From Ooceraea biroi (lineage: Eukaryota; Arthropoda; Insecta; Hymenoptera; Formicidae), in NCBI RefSeq assembly GCF_003672135.1, contig NC_039517.1, forward strand, positions 12,610,601 through 12,674,600: a stretch of DNA of 64,000 nucleotides, written 5' to 3'. The notes under the pieces are model-generated. The model was not told where the DNA came from. It made no database searches and was given only the letters and a program-made list of their open reading frames with translations. The position numbers and the translations under genes are program-made. Below are positions 1-11,236 of the stretch, piece by piece (the first letter of the stretch is position 1; each line of letters starts with the position of its first letter).

Positions 1-58
1 GCGAGAGAGAGAGCGAGAGACAGAGAGCGAGTGAGAGAGAGAGCGAGAGAGAGAGAGA
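1..58. repeat. (GA)n microsatellite
   Basis: The first 58 bases are almost pure GAGA/GCGAGA simple repeat. It is cut by the window edge, so its full length is unknown. Confidence 0.95.
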
Positions 59-811
59 TGTGAGCAGCAACATATGTATTACAATTTTGCGGGCGCCAGC
101 GAACGCGAAGTCAGCCCGCTATAGCTATATTGCAGTATTAGCTATACGTAGAGCAAGAACGAGACAGCGAGTATATCTGTCCTCCTTTACTGGCCCGAAG
201 TTGGCCGAGGCGCGGCGCGCACACGGACACGGTTGCTCGCATGCTGCGTATCCCCACCACGCGCTGTAGCACGCTGCTGCGTCCTGAAAGTGGCAACTCT
301 GGTCACGCGGCTACTACCAATCGCGGGGCTAGCATCGCGATCCGCACATGATCATGAGCATCGGACAGCGCGCGGCTAAAACGTGTTCCAATCACGTACT
401 TCGCTTGGGGGTCACCCTCATGCTTTCAAAATCATTGGGTTTCAGAGGAAATCCATGCTCTAATAAATAGACCCCCGAGTGACCCGACTCGCCTCTTCGT
501 CTTGATTAGTCAAGGTACACGCGCACTTAAAATTTCTGAATTGTATCGGGTAATAATTTCGTCGCTTGCGGACCGAACGACAGACAGAACCGGATCGATT
601 TCGTTGCTCGCGACAATCGAAACGTGTTTAATTCACTCTTCTTTTCATTGTACATAGTGTAAATAGTTTCTTTAAATATACGCAAGACAATTGATATCAA
701 TTGACCCAATTTTTCTGTTCGTGTTGTGTGAAAGTGCTGCATCCTTTCCGCGACCCCTCTAACTTGCAACAGATAGAGCATTTGTTATAAGAAAACAATT
801 TCCTATATGTC
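59..811. other. No recognisable gene; short helicase remnant at the right edge
   Basis: No convincing coding region. The short open frames here have no recognisable motif. The last ~30 bases (about 782-811, plus strand) read in a frame that, when continued across the foldback element at 815-2292, leads into the Pif1 helicase motif at 2295. They are therefore the upstream stub of that broken gene. The frame meets a stop about 20 codons upstream. Confidence 0.5.
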
Positions 812-814
812 TAA

Positions 815-2292
815 CAAGGGGAGGCCACAGGATGTACCTGGACTTTTTGGACGAAACTTGATGAGTATTTAGAGAACAATATGTAGATAACGGTAAGAGG
901 GGTCTCCACTTTCGGAACTTTTCGGAACCCAAATAAATAAGATTACAATAGTCATTTTGTATTACATTCAATTTTTCCTTTCCCGAACAAAATTGAGCAA
1001 AAATTACTTCTGCAATCTTCTTTTCTAATCAAAATGGAACAACCAAAATATGTATATACAGGGTGTCCCGTAAAGACCGGATGAACTTTTAAGGGTAGAT
1101 TCCTGAGATGATTTTAAGGCGAAAATCCTAATACTAAAATGTCGAGGCTATAATAGTTTTTGAATTATAAGCATTTATAGTAAGCGAATCAGATCGTCTA
1201 AAGTTGGCGCGCTCAGACGTGGCACAACGCAAAGTGCTAAAGGCGAAAAGTAAATGTCGCCCTTCTTGTTTACATCGATACAAAGATTACTTATGCGAAG
1301 ATAAGATTACTTTTATTAATATTTCTGCAAACGCGCATTGCGCAATGTAACCTTTTACCGTTTTTTTTAAATAGTGGAAGTGGATATTTTTGTATTTTTA
1401 TGTGATACATAAAGCGCAAGCTGTCAGATGACATTTCCTTCAGAAATCCGCTGTCAATTTCATATTCTACAGGCAAAACTATAGTTATCAAACAGTAACT
1501 ATGTAATTAGCAATAATATGTATTTAGTTTACAATTATTTAACAAACTAAGCAGCTATTATTGCTAGTATCCAAATGAAACTCATTCAAGTAAAGTACTC
1601 TGTTAACTATTCTGTTTGATAACTATAGTTTTGCCTGTAGAATATGAAATTGACAGCGGATTTCTGAAGGAAATGTCATCTGACAGCTTGCGCTTTATGT
1701 ATCACATAAAAATACAAAAATATCCACTTCCACTATTTAAAAAAAACGGTAAAAGGTTACATTGCGCAATGCGCGTTTGCAGAAATATTAATAAAAGTAA
1801 TCTTATCTTCGCATAAGTAATCTTTGTATCGATGTAAACAAGAAGGGCGACATTTACTTTTCGCCTTTAGCACTTTGCGTTGTACCACGTCTGAGCGCGC
1901 CAACTTTAGACGATCTGATTCGCTTACTATAAATGCTTATAATTCAAAAACTATTATAGCCTCGACATTTTAGTATAAGGATTTTCGCCTTAAAATCATC
2001 TCAGGAATCTACCCTTAAAAGTTCATCCGGTCTTTACGGGACACCCTGTATATACATATTTTGGTTGTTCCATTTTGATTAGAAAAGAAGATTGCAGAAG
2101 TAATTTTTGCTCAATTTTGTTCGGGAAAGGAAAAATTGAATGTAATACAAAATGACTATTGTAATCTTATTTATTTGGGTTCCGAAAAGTTCCGAAAGTG
2201 GAGACTCCTCTTACCGTTATCTACATATTGTTCTCTAAATACTCACCAAGTTTCGTCCAAAAAGTCCAGGTACATCCTGTGGCCTCCCCTTG
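815..2292. mobile_element. Foldback element with TAA target duplication
   Basis: A 1.48-kb near-perfect palindrome: it starts CAAGGGGAGGCCAC and ends with the reverse complement. It is flanked on both sides by TAA (812-814 and 2293-2295), a 3-bp duplication of the kind made by PIF/Harbinger elements. It has no transposase, so it must be non-autonomous. The arms run to about 1490 and from about 1605, around a ~110-bp centre. A second TA-flanked inverted element (1059-2048) lies wholly inside it. The insertion splits a Pif1-like helicase between the residues that read L and S before Y-G-M-T-I-H-K-S-Q-G. The superfamily is inferred only from the TSD length. Confidence 0.8.
1059..2048. mobile_element. 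TA-flanked inverted element, CAGGGTGTCCCG ends
   Basis: The inner part of the palindrome begins CAGGGTGTCCCGTAAAG and ends with its reverse complement. Each end is bordered by TA (1057-1058, 2049-2050), as in Tc1/mariner-type insertions. The arms have only a handful of mismatches. Because the outer palindrome continues through it, this may be either a separate insertion that was duplicated with its flanks or an internal module of the larger foldback element. Confidence 0.6.
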
Positions 2293-2294
2293 TA

Positions 2295-3212
2295 AGTTAT
2301 GGTATGACTATCCATAAAAGTCAAGGCTTGAGTTTAAAGCATGCTGTTGTGGAAGCTGGAAACTCTATATTCAGTTGTGGACAAATATATGTCGCTCTTT
2401 CACGAGTAACTACGTTGAGTGGATTGCACCATATAAATTTTGATCCCTCTTCTGTAAAAGCAAATGAGTTAGCTATAATAGAATATAACAGATTACGAAC
2501 ACAATACAGGCCAGATCTTGTACATATTAATATTTTGAAACCACGTATTCACAAGGTTCGTGATACAATTTGGGCAATATCAAAAAATGTCTTGGAATGT
2601 CAAGTTAATGATAACGATATTAATGATTATACTTTATGGCATATAAGAGGACTTCCAAATGTTGATAATACATCTTGCTATGCTAATGTTTCAATTCAAT
2701 GTGTGCTTCATTCTTCTACTCCCAGAAAATTGTTGTGTCGTCTTGAACATACGAATATTATAAGACAATTTATTGATTGTTATGTGTCAAACAATAACAC
2801 TATTAATATAATGGCAATACGGCTATTGGCAGGACATCAATATCTTGAAAAGATTCAACAAGTTGTTAGTGAGTTTATTATACATCTTATTAATAACATT
2901 GATAATATAAAGGGTGTAATCGAGCACCAATTAAACATAACTTTACGATGTAAAGTATGCAATTATACAAACACAAAATTTATACAAATTATATCTATAT
3001 TATTGCTCCAATTACCTGACAATTTAAAAAAATCATACACTTTACAAGAATTAATACAATATAGTTTTTCACGCTGGAATAATGTGGAAAAAATATGTAC
3101 TAATTGTGATGCTACTTCTATACTTGCAAAGACTGATATATGTATAACAGGACGTGTTATCATCTTACAGTTATTGTTATTTAAAATTAGGGTAATTATG
3201 CATTATAGGGGA
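2295..3212 (+). pseudogene. Pif1-like helicase C-terminus fused to a USP-like (C19) protease domain, truncated
   Basis: An open frame of about 305 codons. The first 60 or so carry the last Pif1/RecD2 helicase motifs: motif V, MTIHKSQG, and motif VI, VALSRV, followed by LSGLH. About 100 residues later comes a second domain: a USP Cys-box-like stretch (GLPNVDNTSCYAN, putative catalytic Cys), then QQVVSEF (compare the usual QQDASEF), and two CxxC pairs (CKVC ... CTNC) like the zinc-binding fingers of ubiquitin-specific proteases. The His-box end is missing because a MITE-like repeat starts at about 3211. The N-terminal ATPase half is lost or lies left of 811, beyond the foldback insertion. Pif1 helicases fused to proteases are known from large DNA transposons, but which element this came from is not visible. 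Confidence 0.75.
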
Positions 3213-3517
3213 GTCAGCTCCGATGACCTTGACCTTGACATATATTATACAGATGACCCTCCTGATTGACCTTCAAAAGGTTTTAGCCAGCGCTAATTTT
3301 CTGCAGATTACTTGGAAGGATAATCTGTATAATATATATCAAGATCAAGTCTTCACTTTGCGTAGATAGCTGAAAATTCGTGCAAAATCATTAAACTTCT
3401 TTTGATAATAACTTTTTAATAAATAACGAGCGACGGCTAAAATCTTTTAAAGGTCACTCAGGAGGGTAATCTTAACAATATATATCAAAGTCAAGGTCAT
3501 CGGGGCGGCCTCCGTTA
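3211..3517. mobile_element. MITE-like inverted repeat
   Basis: About 75-bp imperfect terminal inverted repeats (3211-3285 and 3440-3517) share CCGATGACCTTGAC and CTCAGGAGGGTAAT-type blocks, around ~150 bp of AT-rich DNA. No coding capacity. It ends the open frame of the helicase-protease fusion. No clear TSD. Confidence 0.65.
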
Positions 3518-3620
3518 TTGTCAATATTTACCAAAAGCGCCAAGCATACGCGCCCGAAGAACGCGTTCAAAGATGATCTCTATAAAACTAATGATATCAA
3601 CAAATTTCGCCAATTATAAA

Positions 3621-4589
3621 AATGAGTATTTATGCAAACCAAAAAATCTATTACATTTATTCTATTTATTACATCTATTATAGTTTTATACAACTAAATA
3701 TTTTAATACATATAAATCCCTCTAAAAAACCTTACAAAGGTAAAAGAATACGCCAAGTACATGAAAAAGCAAAACTAAATATGATGAAATCCATAGTTAA
3801 CTAGTCAAGTACTTAGAAGCAATTCAGTTTGAGGATTTGTAATTTGAAATAATACTTGGCGTGCCCGGGTCGCATTAAAACGTACGTCCTACCTATAATT
3901 TGTGTAAACTGTATGTGTGTTGGAAATTGAATACAAAGAGCGCTGGATAGCGAACACGTACTAATATAATTGAACGATAATTCATACACACATAAAACAC
4001 GTAAGTCTGAGAATTAACAAACGAGAATGTAATACACGGTAACTCAATAACTCAACCGGATATATGAAAACCGCGCGCGCTAACTAAAAGTAATGCCAAC
4101 TTAAAAATCACGACAACTATTAGCGCCATCTCTATGCATGACGTCTAGAACACAGAATCTCCAACAATGTGTAAATTATTTGTATTGAGTGAGTAATAAA
4201 AAGGGATATTTATAATCACTCCGCTAATGTGCAAAACTGTAAACGTATTTGTTTAATATTACCAAATACAAAGATTTACGTGTCATTAGTGAAAATACTC
4301 AAGGCAGTACAAATTTAGAAGAATGCACGTCCAATGCAAAACCCGGGCACGCCAAGTATTATTTCAAATTATAAATCCTCAAACTGAATTGCTTCTAAGT
4401 ACTTGGCTAGTTAACTATGGATTTCATCATATTTAGTTTTGCTTTTTCATGTACTTGGAGTATTCTTTTACCTTTGTAAGGTTTTTTAGAGGGATTTATA
4501 TGTATTAAAATATTTAGTTGTATAAAAATATAATAGATGTAATAAATAGAATAAATGTAATAGATTTTTTGGTTTGCATAAATACTCAT
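3621..4589. mobile_element. Foldback element, ~249-bp arms
   Basis: Arms 3621-3869 and 4342-4589 are inverted copies differing at only a few positions. They begin ATGAGTATTTATGCAAACC and end inward at a CCCGGGCACGCC block. The unique centre (3870-4341) has no gene. The matching 60-aa frames at 3622-3804 and 4407-4589 are two readings of the same arm, not genes. The outer left end overlaps the 94-bp repeat that starts at 3533. Confidence 0.75.
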
Positions 4590-5736
4590 GTGCGAGTCGC
4601 GATCCGGCGTGCGCGGATCGGTTGATTACTTGGACGCTCTGATAAGAGCGAGCGTGATGCGAGGAGAGAACTACTAAGTAGCGGAAGGAAGGGAAACGGA
4701 TGCGGTTAAATTTTACTCTTGAAGTAACGAAACACAGCGCAGTTGTTTATTTTGACAGTTTCGCAAGACCATGCGTGACCCGGGGGGGATCGGTTTGAAG
4801 CACAACTGCTTGGCACTCGGAAATCTTTTCGCGACGCTTGCAGCTGCACCGTATTCGCGTATCGGAAATCTTGCGGAGCGGTGATTGTTTCCGCTATCAC
4901 GGGCGGATATCTTAAGCCGACGGACGACGAATATCTTGACGCGAACAGCTGAGCGAAACGCTACCGAGATACAGTTTCCCCGCACTGGATCCGAAAATAA
5001 CAAAAAAAAATTAAATTACAGTGAACGCTGAATGTGCTCTTGCACTCGCGCGAAAGAAAATACAGTTAAAGCTGAGTGTGCTCAGGCACTTGCACGACGC
5101 ACCAATTGCACAAGCGATAGGACGCCAGACGGCCTGACTCGTGATCGAGGTGCCGACGGACCGAGCGGAAGATCCCTCTGAATGCACTGTATCGGAGCCG
5201 GCGTGGCAGCAGACCACGACTCGAACGTGGAGCGGCGGTCAGCGACGCGCGAAAGATCGAGATTTTGTATGAGTTCTACGACCGTTTTTGTGTTCACTCG
5301 CGGGACTCGTCACTCGCACGATGAGAGGTTTCGGTCTTGAGCGGAGATCGCAAACGCGAGAGAGAACTAAGTGGTATGAGCGTTCTAACGACTATTGCTA
5401 GATACGTGCTGCTCCACGACGAATTCGTGAGCGACTGACTGGTCGATTGTCGAGCATTGATTGCTCCGATTTAGCGGAATTTGTCCTTATTTTTCTCTCT
5501 TGTTCGGCAAGGTGACGCTGTTTGGGAGAAGCCGGAGCCTTCCGTCCCTCTCACTCCCTGCTTAAAGTCAGCTGATGAGCGAGACGAAAAGCACACACGG
5601 CTTTGTCGCGACTCGGCCAAACCATAATATGAACCTCGAGACAAATAACTCGACGATTCGACGATTCCATCGCTTTCGAGAGAATTAGATCGGTTTCTCA
5701 AAGGTTCAGAAAATATTCAGCCCGAATTCCGAACAA
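4590..5736. other. Intergenic transposon filler, no gene seen
   Basis: GC-rich stretch of 1.15 kb with only short motif-less frames. One imperfect direct duplication of ~42 bp (about 5018-5060 and 5061-5103, sharing GCTGA.TGTGCTC..GCACT) is visible. Nothing else could be assigned. Confidence 0.6.
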
Positions 5737-5884
5737 CTCATTTTTATAATTGGCGAAATTTGTTGAGATCATTAGTTTTATAGAGGTCATCTTTGAACGC
5801 GTTCTTCGGGCGCGTATGCTTGGCGCTTTTTTGTACCTTTTTTTTAAAAGGTAATTTTGTTGTGATTTCACACATTTTGTAGTG

Positions 5885-6031
5885 TCTTTGTAGGCGCACA
5901 GCGACCTGTCTTTGTGGGCGCACAGCAACCCGTCTTTATGGGCACGCAGCTACCCGACTTTGTAGCAGTGTGGCTAGACGTGCGTGCGTGCGTGCGTGTG
6001 TGTGTGTGCGCGCGCGCGCGCGTGTGTGTCA
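5885..6031. repeat. Degenerate 27-bp tandem units followed by (GT/GC)n
   Basis: Three diverged ~27-bp units (GTAGGCGCACAGCGACC-like) at about 5885-5965 are followed by a GTGC/GT/CG dinucleotide tract at 5978-6030. The alternating purine-pyrimidine CG/GT run could adopt Z-DNA; that is inference. Confidence 0.75.
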
Positions 6032-6033
6032 AA

Positions 6034-6181
6034 ATCGTCATATTTCGAATTTTCCATAACTTTATAAACGTTTCTTTGATTTTAATCAACTCTTAACTAC
6101 CGTGCCATATAAAATGTATTAAGAGATGATTAAAATTAAAGAAATATTTAAAAAGTTATGCAAAATTCGAAATGCGACGAT
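6034..6181. repeat. Hairpin repeat (short MITE)
   Basis: Arms 6034-6098 and 6120-6181 are inverted copies with mismatches (TTTCGAATTTTCCATAAC versus its complement), with a ~20-bp loop. Non-coding and probably a small foldback MITE. The next 210 bases to 6393 hold nothing recognisable. Confidence 0.6.
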
Positions 6182-6393
6182 ATTGATCGATACTGCATTT
6201 AGCATTATCGACTCTACATTTACCTGTCATTTCGAGCCATCTAGCGTCGAAATTAGCGAATGTTGTGGGATAGCTCTGCGCCTTGGTGCAAGGAGCGATA
6301 TCGCCCAGCGCTGGGCGCGTGACCTCGTGCTGGCTAGGAAGCGGGACTGAGAAGGCGTCGGCTAGGAAGGAGCGAAGGATCTGATCAAGAAAC

Positions 6394-6970
6394 TGTCAGG
6401 CCGTTTTGTAACAATAACACACTGATGTATTTCTCGTTTGCAATGCGACAGTTGAAGTACAGTTGCACACTGCGTTGTTGAGCCGCGCAAGACTTTGACG
6501 AGCGGATCGGACCCGCAAGATTGCCGTGAAACTCGCACTTCGTACGCGGATTGCTAGCTTCAGCCAGCTACGCTGATTTTGAATCAGTCGCGGAATTCAC
6601 CGCTGCACGCGATGCAACGACTTGACGCAACTTGTTCGAGGACCGTACGGCAGAGAGCTTAAAAAAGCGGCTTTAGAGATCGAAGCGATTTCGACTCGCT
6701 CGAATCGTGTCTTGTCCTCGACTGCTTAGCTATGTTTTTCGGGAGCAGTCCGTTGATCGCGGCGCAAATATTATTTCGCGGAGAACAAAGGTTCGCGACA
6801 CGCCTCTCGCAACTACCACACATGCAGAAACTCAGTAAATGTGATGTTTGTACGCGAGGAAGCCCGATCAACAGCCTATTTGTCGGCAATGATCGAGAAT
6901 CTTCTCTATGTGGAAATTGCGAGAAGCTAGAGCGATCAAGCACAAGGCGAATTCTCTCTAATTCTGAACA
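6394..6970 (-). repeat. Putative 3' LTR of the BEL/Pao element
   Basis: Read on the minus strand, a purine-rich GAGGCGGGCGGCA (6971-6983) is followed at 6970 by TGTTCAGAATTAGAG, the arrangement of a polypurine tract next to an LTR start. The segment closes with CCTGACA at 6394. No second copy is found on the far side of the element because that end is missing, so the LTR assignment and its 3' limit rest on position and the TG...CA ends only. Confidence 0.4.
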
Positions 6971-7381
6971 TGCCGCCCGCCTCGAAATAACTGTTTCGAT
7001 ATCGCCGGAGACGGTGACACACAAAAACGTATAATCGCACAAGATGGCAAGCAGATAGATCGTAAATACATGTCATACAGAAAAAAAAGAAAAACAAAAT
7101 AAAGCTAAGAAAGCGCGTACAAAAAAAACGGCATAAACACAAAATGACGCGAAATTGACACAATGGTTGAATACGGCACGGTTGCCGCCCGCCGTGACGC
7201 GAGAGGCGATTTGGATAATCCTCCTGTAATTGACGGTTTGTGTCGAGGATATCGAAAAGAAAAGAAAATAAATATGATACGTTGCTTATGCGCACTCTAT
7301 CGAAACATCGCATAGAAACGAGTTGAGCACAACAAAAATAATATAAAGGTAAAAGAGAGATGTAACGCGAACGCAGGGCAG
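6971..7381 (-). other. 3' untranslated region of BEL/Pao element
   Basis: The interval between the end of the pol reading frame and the putative polypurine tract. Short frames here have no motif. A-rich stretches are present but no gene. Confidence 0.4.
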
Positions 7382-8585
7382 TCATGTGTGTGGAGTCTCG
7401 CATTCAACCGGCAGCACACATAATTTGCCGATGGGTCGTCTGTACTCGGAAGTTCCGGTTTTGACGGTCACTACGCGTACGAGGCCGTCAGGACCCGGAT
7501 GGTACTGAGTAATCCGCCCCAACTCCCATTTGCAAGGAGGAAGTGTGAGACTTCTGATAAGTACAAGGCGACCGATCTTTAGCGACGGGTGCATTTTTCG
7601 CCACTTGCTCCGTTGTTGGAGCGTATTGATATAGTCATTCTGCCAGAGCTTCCAGAACCGCTCGGTCATCTGGCGAACAAGCTGCCAACGTGTCAGACGA
7701 TTTTCATTAATGTTAAGCAAGGATGCCTCAGGAGAGACCGTGGGAACGGATCCGACGAGAAAGTGTCCCGGCGTTAGCGTATTATAATCGTCGAACGCAT
7801 CAGAGAGGGGGGCAAGCGGACGCGACTTTAAGCACGCTTCCACCCTGCAAAGGAGAGTTGAGAATTCCTCGAAGGTGAGAGTGTGACTCCCGACGACGCG
7901 GCGCAAATGATATTTCACTCTTCACTCCCGCTTCCCAAAGACCTCCGAAATGCGGAGCGGAGGGAGGAATGAAGTGCCAGACCACTCTGTCGCTCGCGGT
8001 TTTGTTCAAAAAATTCGGGTCGCGAAGAGCGGCGCGGTAAGCCAAAATGAACTCGCGATCGGCGCCGGTGAAAGTGGTACCGTTGTCGGAGTAGATTGAT
8101 TGCGGAAGGCCGCGTCGAGAACAAAACCTGGTGAACGCATTTAAAAAGGCGGCAGTCGAGTAGTCGGAAACCAGTTCCAAATGGACGGCTCGGGTGGACA
8201 TGCAAATAAATAACGCGATGTACGCCTTGCGAGACGCGATGCCGCGTCCGGCGAAAACGCGGACCAGAACTGGACCGGCATAATCTATGCCGCAGTGAGA
8301 GAAACTGCGCGAAGGGGCAGTCACGTGCACGGAGGGAAGATCCGCCATTAGCTGAGCGGGTATCGCGGCGCGTTCCCGAGTACAGACGATGCACCGGTGT
8401 ATGACTGCTTTCACGACGCTCCGAGCGCGGATGATCCAGAAATCCTGTCGTAAAGTGCTCAGAGTGAGCTGCGACCCGGCGTGTAAGGTTCTCTTATGGG
8501 ATTGATCCACGATCAAGGCGACTAGAGGGTGCGATGCGAGGAGGATAGGATGCCGAATGTTAAACGGGAGAGATGCCTGACGCAA
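7382..8585 (-). pseudogene. BEL/Pao integrase and C-terminal domain
   Basis: Two overlapping frames form the 3' end of a BEL/Pao pol gene. The first (8585 leftward) has an HHCC-type zinc-binding region (HKRTLHAG ... CIVCTRE), the integrase core with GIDYAGP and SDNGTTFTG, and SAPHFGGLWEAGVKS, where the third acidic residue sits. The second (7918-7382) continues with LKSRPLAPLSD, LTPGHFLVGS, RWQLVRQMTERFW and GRLVLIR, the conserved BEL/Pao tail (DUF5641-like). The join needs a frameshift near 7915, so the gene is broken. It would act in integration of the reverse-transcribed element. Confidence 0.85.
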
Positions 8586-8848
8586 CCGCCCGCCAACACG
8601 GATAATTCCATCGCTATCGAGGAAGTGTTGCAGCGCTAAAATCGGGCTCTTACTCGAAATCGAACGATTCTTGGAAAGTGCGAGGAGTTCGTTCGGAAAA
8701 AGGTCGGCTTGAATGCGCTTAAGCCAGAACGCTCAAGAGGCGCTGCATTCATCAGCGGTGAGCGCGGCACCGATTGAGGCACCGAGAGACTCAGACTTGA
8801 GTCGGCGACAGCGGTAGAGGAATCGGAACAGGTAGGCTGTGATTCTGA

Positions 8849-9754
8849 TCAATTACGGCCATGATGAGAACCGCGCCGCGAGGTCAGGCGACGGTTGAGC
8901 CTGAACGGGATGCGCCGAGATGGTGCGCTCTTCAAGAGCGGTCCTGCTCGGGAGACTCGCATCGGGTGATGGCCACTCATCCTTCGAGAGTTTGAGCTAC
9001 GAAGGGCCATGCCACCACAAAGGATGCTCAGCGATTTCGTCGCCGAATATTTCGCGGGACGCGCAGTCTGCGGGATTATCGTGGGTCGGCACGTGATGCC
9101 ATTCGACGTTCGGCAATCGAGATTGAATCGCGGCGACACGGTTCGCGATAAAAGTTTTCTACCGCGAGGGGTGCTGTTTAAGCCAAGCTAAAACAACGGT
9201 TGAGTCCGTCCAACAAGTGCACGGCACTTCGAGGTCGAAGGAACCTCTGACGAAGTCAATGAGGCGCGATAGAAGCACCGCGGCCACGAGCTCCAGTCGT
9301 GGGATGCTAAGCGGGGTCAGCGGAGCAACCTTTGACTTGGCTGCGAGTAGTGTTATCGTGACTTCGCCCGATCGGCAAACCACCTTGAGGTAAACCGCGG
9401 CGGAATATGCAAGGTTGGAAGCATCCGAAAATCCGTGTAGTTCTGAGTGACACGCGTCTTTCGCGAGGGAGTTCCATCGAGGAATCTACAGGCCGCCGAG
9501 ATGGGATAAGCGTGAATAAATGGCATTTCAGCGAGTCAATAAATTATCAGGAATAGTATCGTCCCACTCGAGCTTCTCGCGCCGCAGCATTGCGTAAAAA
9601 TTTTCGCGGTTATTATTACCGGAGTGACCCATCCGAGCGGGTCATACAGCTTTGCAATTGAAGACAGAATGCCGCGCTTGGTGAGAGGCGCCGTAGCGGG
9701 CAGGGACACGGTGAATTGAAAGACGTCGCGACACGGATTCCAACCGATCCCCAA
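8849..9754 (-). pseudogene. BEL/Pao RNase H and connection region
   Basis: Fragments in several frames. 9536-9754 reads GILSSIAKLYDPLGWVTPV, the hallmark of the region after the Pao reverse transcriptase (Pfam Peptidase_A17-like). 9159-9383 reads SIPRLELVAAVLLSRL and CWTDSTVVLAWL, the RNase H core with its acidic residues. Between and after these the frame is lost repeatedly by frameshifts and stops, so no continuous product is possible. Confidence 0.8.
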
Positions 9755-10460
9755 GATTTTGATTTTCTCATCGGTCGAGAGTTTTAGTACACGCGAGACC
9801 GTGGTTAGCGGGATCGATATCGGAGAGGAGGTTTCGAGAATTGCTGGCCCACTTGCGCAGTTCGAACCCTCCCCGGCGCAGTAAACTCACGAGCTGATCT
9901 CGCATCTGACGCACGGAAGGGAGATCATCGCCGCCAAACAACACGTCATCTACATAAGTTTTGTCTCGTAAAATCGAGACCGTGAGCGGGAAATTTTCGC
10001 CCTCATCAGAAATTAGTTGAGCGAGATGCTAAAAAGGCTGCGCACACCAGCCCGTAAATCACGGTGAGCAACTGAAAAGCCGTGATCAAGTCGTGCGGAT
10101 CCGGAGCCCACAAAATGCGCTGATAGTCTAGATCACGCGGATCGAGCTGTATCTGTCGATACATTTTGGCAATGTCGGCAGTATACACGAACCTGAACGA
10201 TCGTCATTTTAGAATGACCGCGGCTAAATCGGTTTGTAACTTCGGACCGGCAAGCAAATGATTGTTGAGACTGGTTCCATTCGACGTCAGGCTGGAAGCG
10301 TTAAAAACTACTCATAAATGAGTGGTTACACTTGACTCGCGGAAGACCGGATGATGTGGGATGTACACGACTTGATCCGACGGACTAGCGGCGAGAGGAG
10401 CTTTACGTATATGGCCGAGGCGTTCGTACTCACAAGAAGAGGGCGCGAGGACCGGGAAAG
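9755..10460 (-). pseudogene. BEL/Pao reverse transcriptase fragment
   Basis: Read leftward from about 10440, the frame carries the conserved Pao RT start (YIPHHPVFRESS, VVFNASS, GPKLQTDLAAV) and then TADIAKMYRQIQLDPRD at 10188. An arginine codon before VVF has become TGA and further stops interrupt the palm. The active-site block (normally Y-x-D-D) is degraded: ...YVDDVLFGGDD can be read at 9900-9960 in another frame. The gag/protease end and 5' LTR of this copy are not present to the right. Confidence 0.75.
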
Positions 10461-10496
10461 GGATTTGAATGAGACTTATATGTGTTTATAGTAGTA

Positions 10497-10640
10497 ATGG
10501 GCGATCTCGATTCGATTTTTTGCAAATCGATCTTTTACCTCCAAAATTTGATTTTTTTTTAATCGATTCTTTCCTGTTTGATTTTTGTACAGATCAATTC
10601 TTTTAATAGAGAATTAGAGAATCGATCTGTGATCCGTTGA
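10497..10640. repeat. ATCGATT-rich low-complexity repeat
   Basis: A run of GATTTTTTGCAAATCGATC-like words. A very similar block occurs near 60258-60380, where it lies in the neighbourhood of a hAT transposase. Both probably derive from the ends of hAT-like non-autonomous elements, but no TIR pair can be drawn here. Confidence 0.45.
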
Positions 10641-10715
10641 TGTGTTTAAGTTACGTTCCACTTGGCGATCGCGAACATCATTCTGTCTCTGTTCAATAAC
10701 GCTCGCAGCGACGCA

Positions 10716-10835
10716 AGCGGCAAGTGGAACGTACCCAATGAGCAACAAAGATAGAATGATGCTCACAGCGCCGCAAGCGGCAAGTGGAACGTACCCAATG
10801 AGCAACAAAGATAGAATGATGCTCACAGCGCCGCG
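10716..10835. repeat. 60-bp tandem duplication
   Basis: Two adjacent identical 60-bp units starting GCAAGCGGCAAGTGGAACGT (about 10716-10775 and 10776-10835). A third partial, more diverged and partly inverted, copy of GTTCCACTTG lies at 10645-10660. Confidence 0.9.
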
Positions 10836-11236
10836 CCCAAGGCTCAAACGGAACGCAGCCTATAGAAATTCTCTATCCAACAGCCAATCGGCGTGTCTAC
10901 AAATATATGATACTAGATGGCGCTTATTCCTCGCGCGCTTCGCGCGCTCGGTATATTTGGAAAATATAAAGCATAAAGAACGTATTGTTTTGCGACGCGC
11001 ACATTTTTAGAAGTTGCAAGACGATTGCACATAGTCTATGTTACTCAGGAAGATCTAAGCTATCCACCAGTGAAAGAATTTTTCAAATCGGTTTAGTAGT
11101 TTCTGAGATTACTCCGAACAATGGAACAAACTTTACCTCTTTATTATATTAGTATGATGACAAATGAGATATTAGAATAAAGCTACGTCTTATTTATGAT
11201 GCGTTCGGCTATTAGCATTATCAGCATCTCCTATTC

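Larger units (their letters stand above)
3533..5830. mobile_element. Composite element bounded by 94-bp inverted repeats
   Basis: The 94 bases at 3533-3626 reappear inverted at 5737-5830 with about two differences (core GCCAAGCATACGCGCCCGAA). Between them lie a foldback element (3621-4589) and 1.15 kb without recognisable genes. This is either one non-autonomous DNA transposon with 94-bp TIRs later invaded at its inner left edge, or two separate inverted copies of a short repeat. I cannot decide between these from the sequence alone. Confidence 0.55.

Noticed and set aside
1..811. Host protein-coding gene at the left edge
   Set aside because: Short open frames only, no splice-consistent exons and no recognisable domain.
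1291..1816. Identical 66-aa ORFs on opposite strands (1291-1491 and 1616-1816)
   Set aside because: They are the two arms of one palindrome read in mirror image; no motif and no start context.
3622..4589. Paired 60-aa ORFs in the 3.6-4.6 kb foldback element
   Set aside because: Same arm read twice; low-complexity Ile/Tyr-rich translation of AT-rich DNA.
5868..6096. ORFs through the GT/CG microsatellite
   Set aside because: Translations are Arg/Ala/Thr-His repeats from the dinucleotide tract, not protein.
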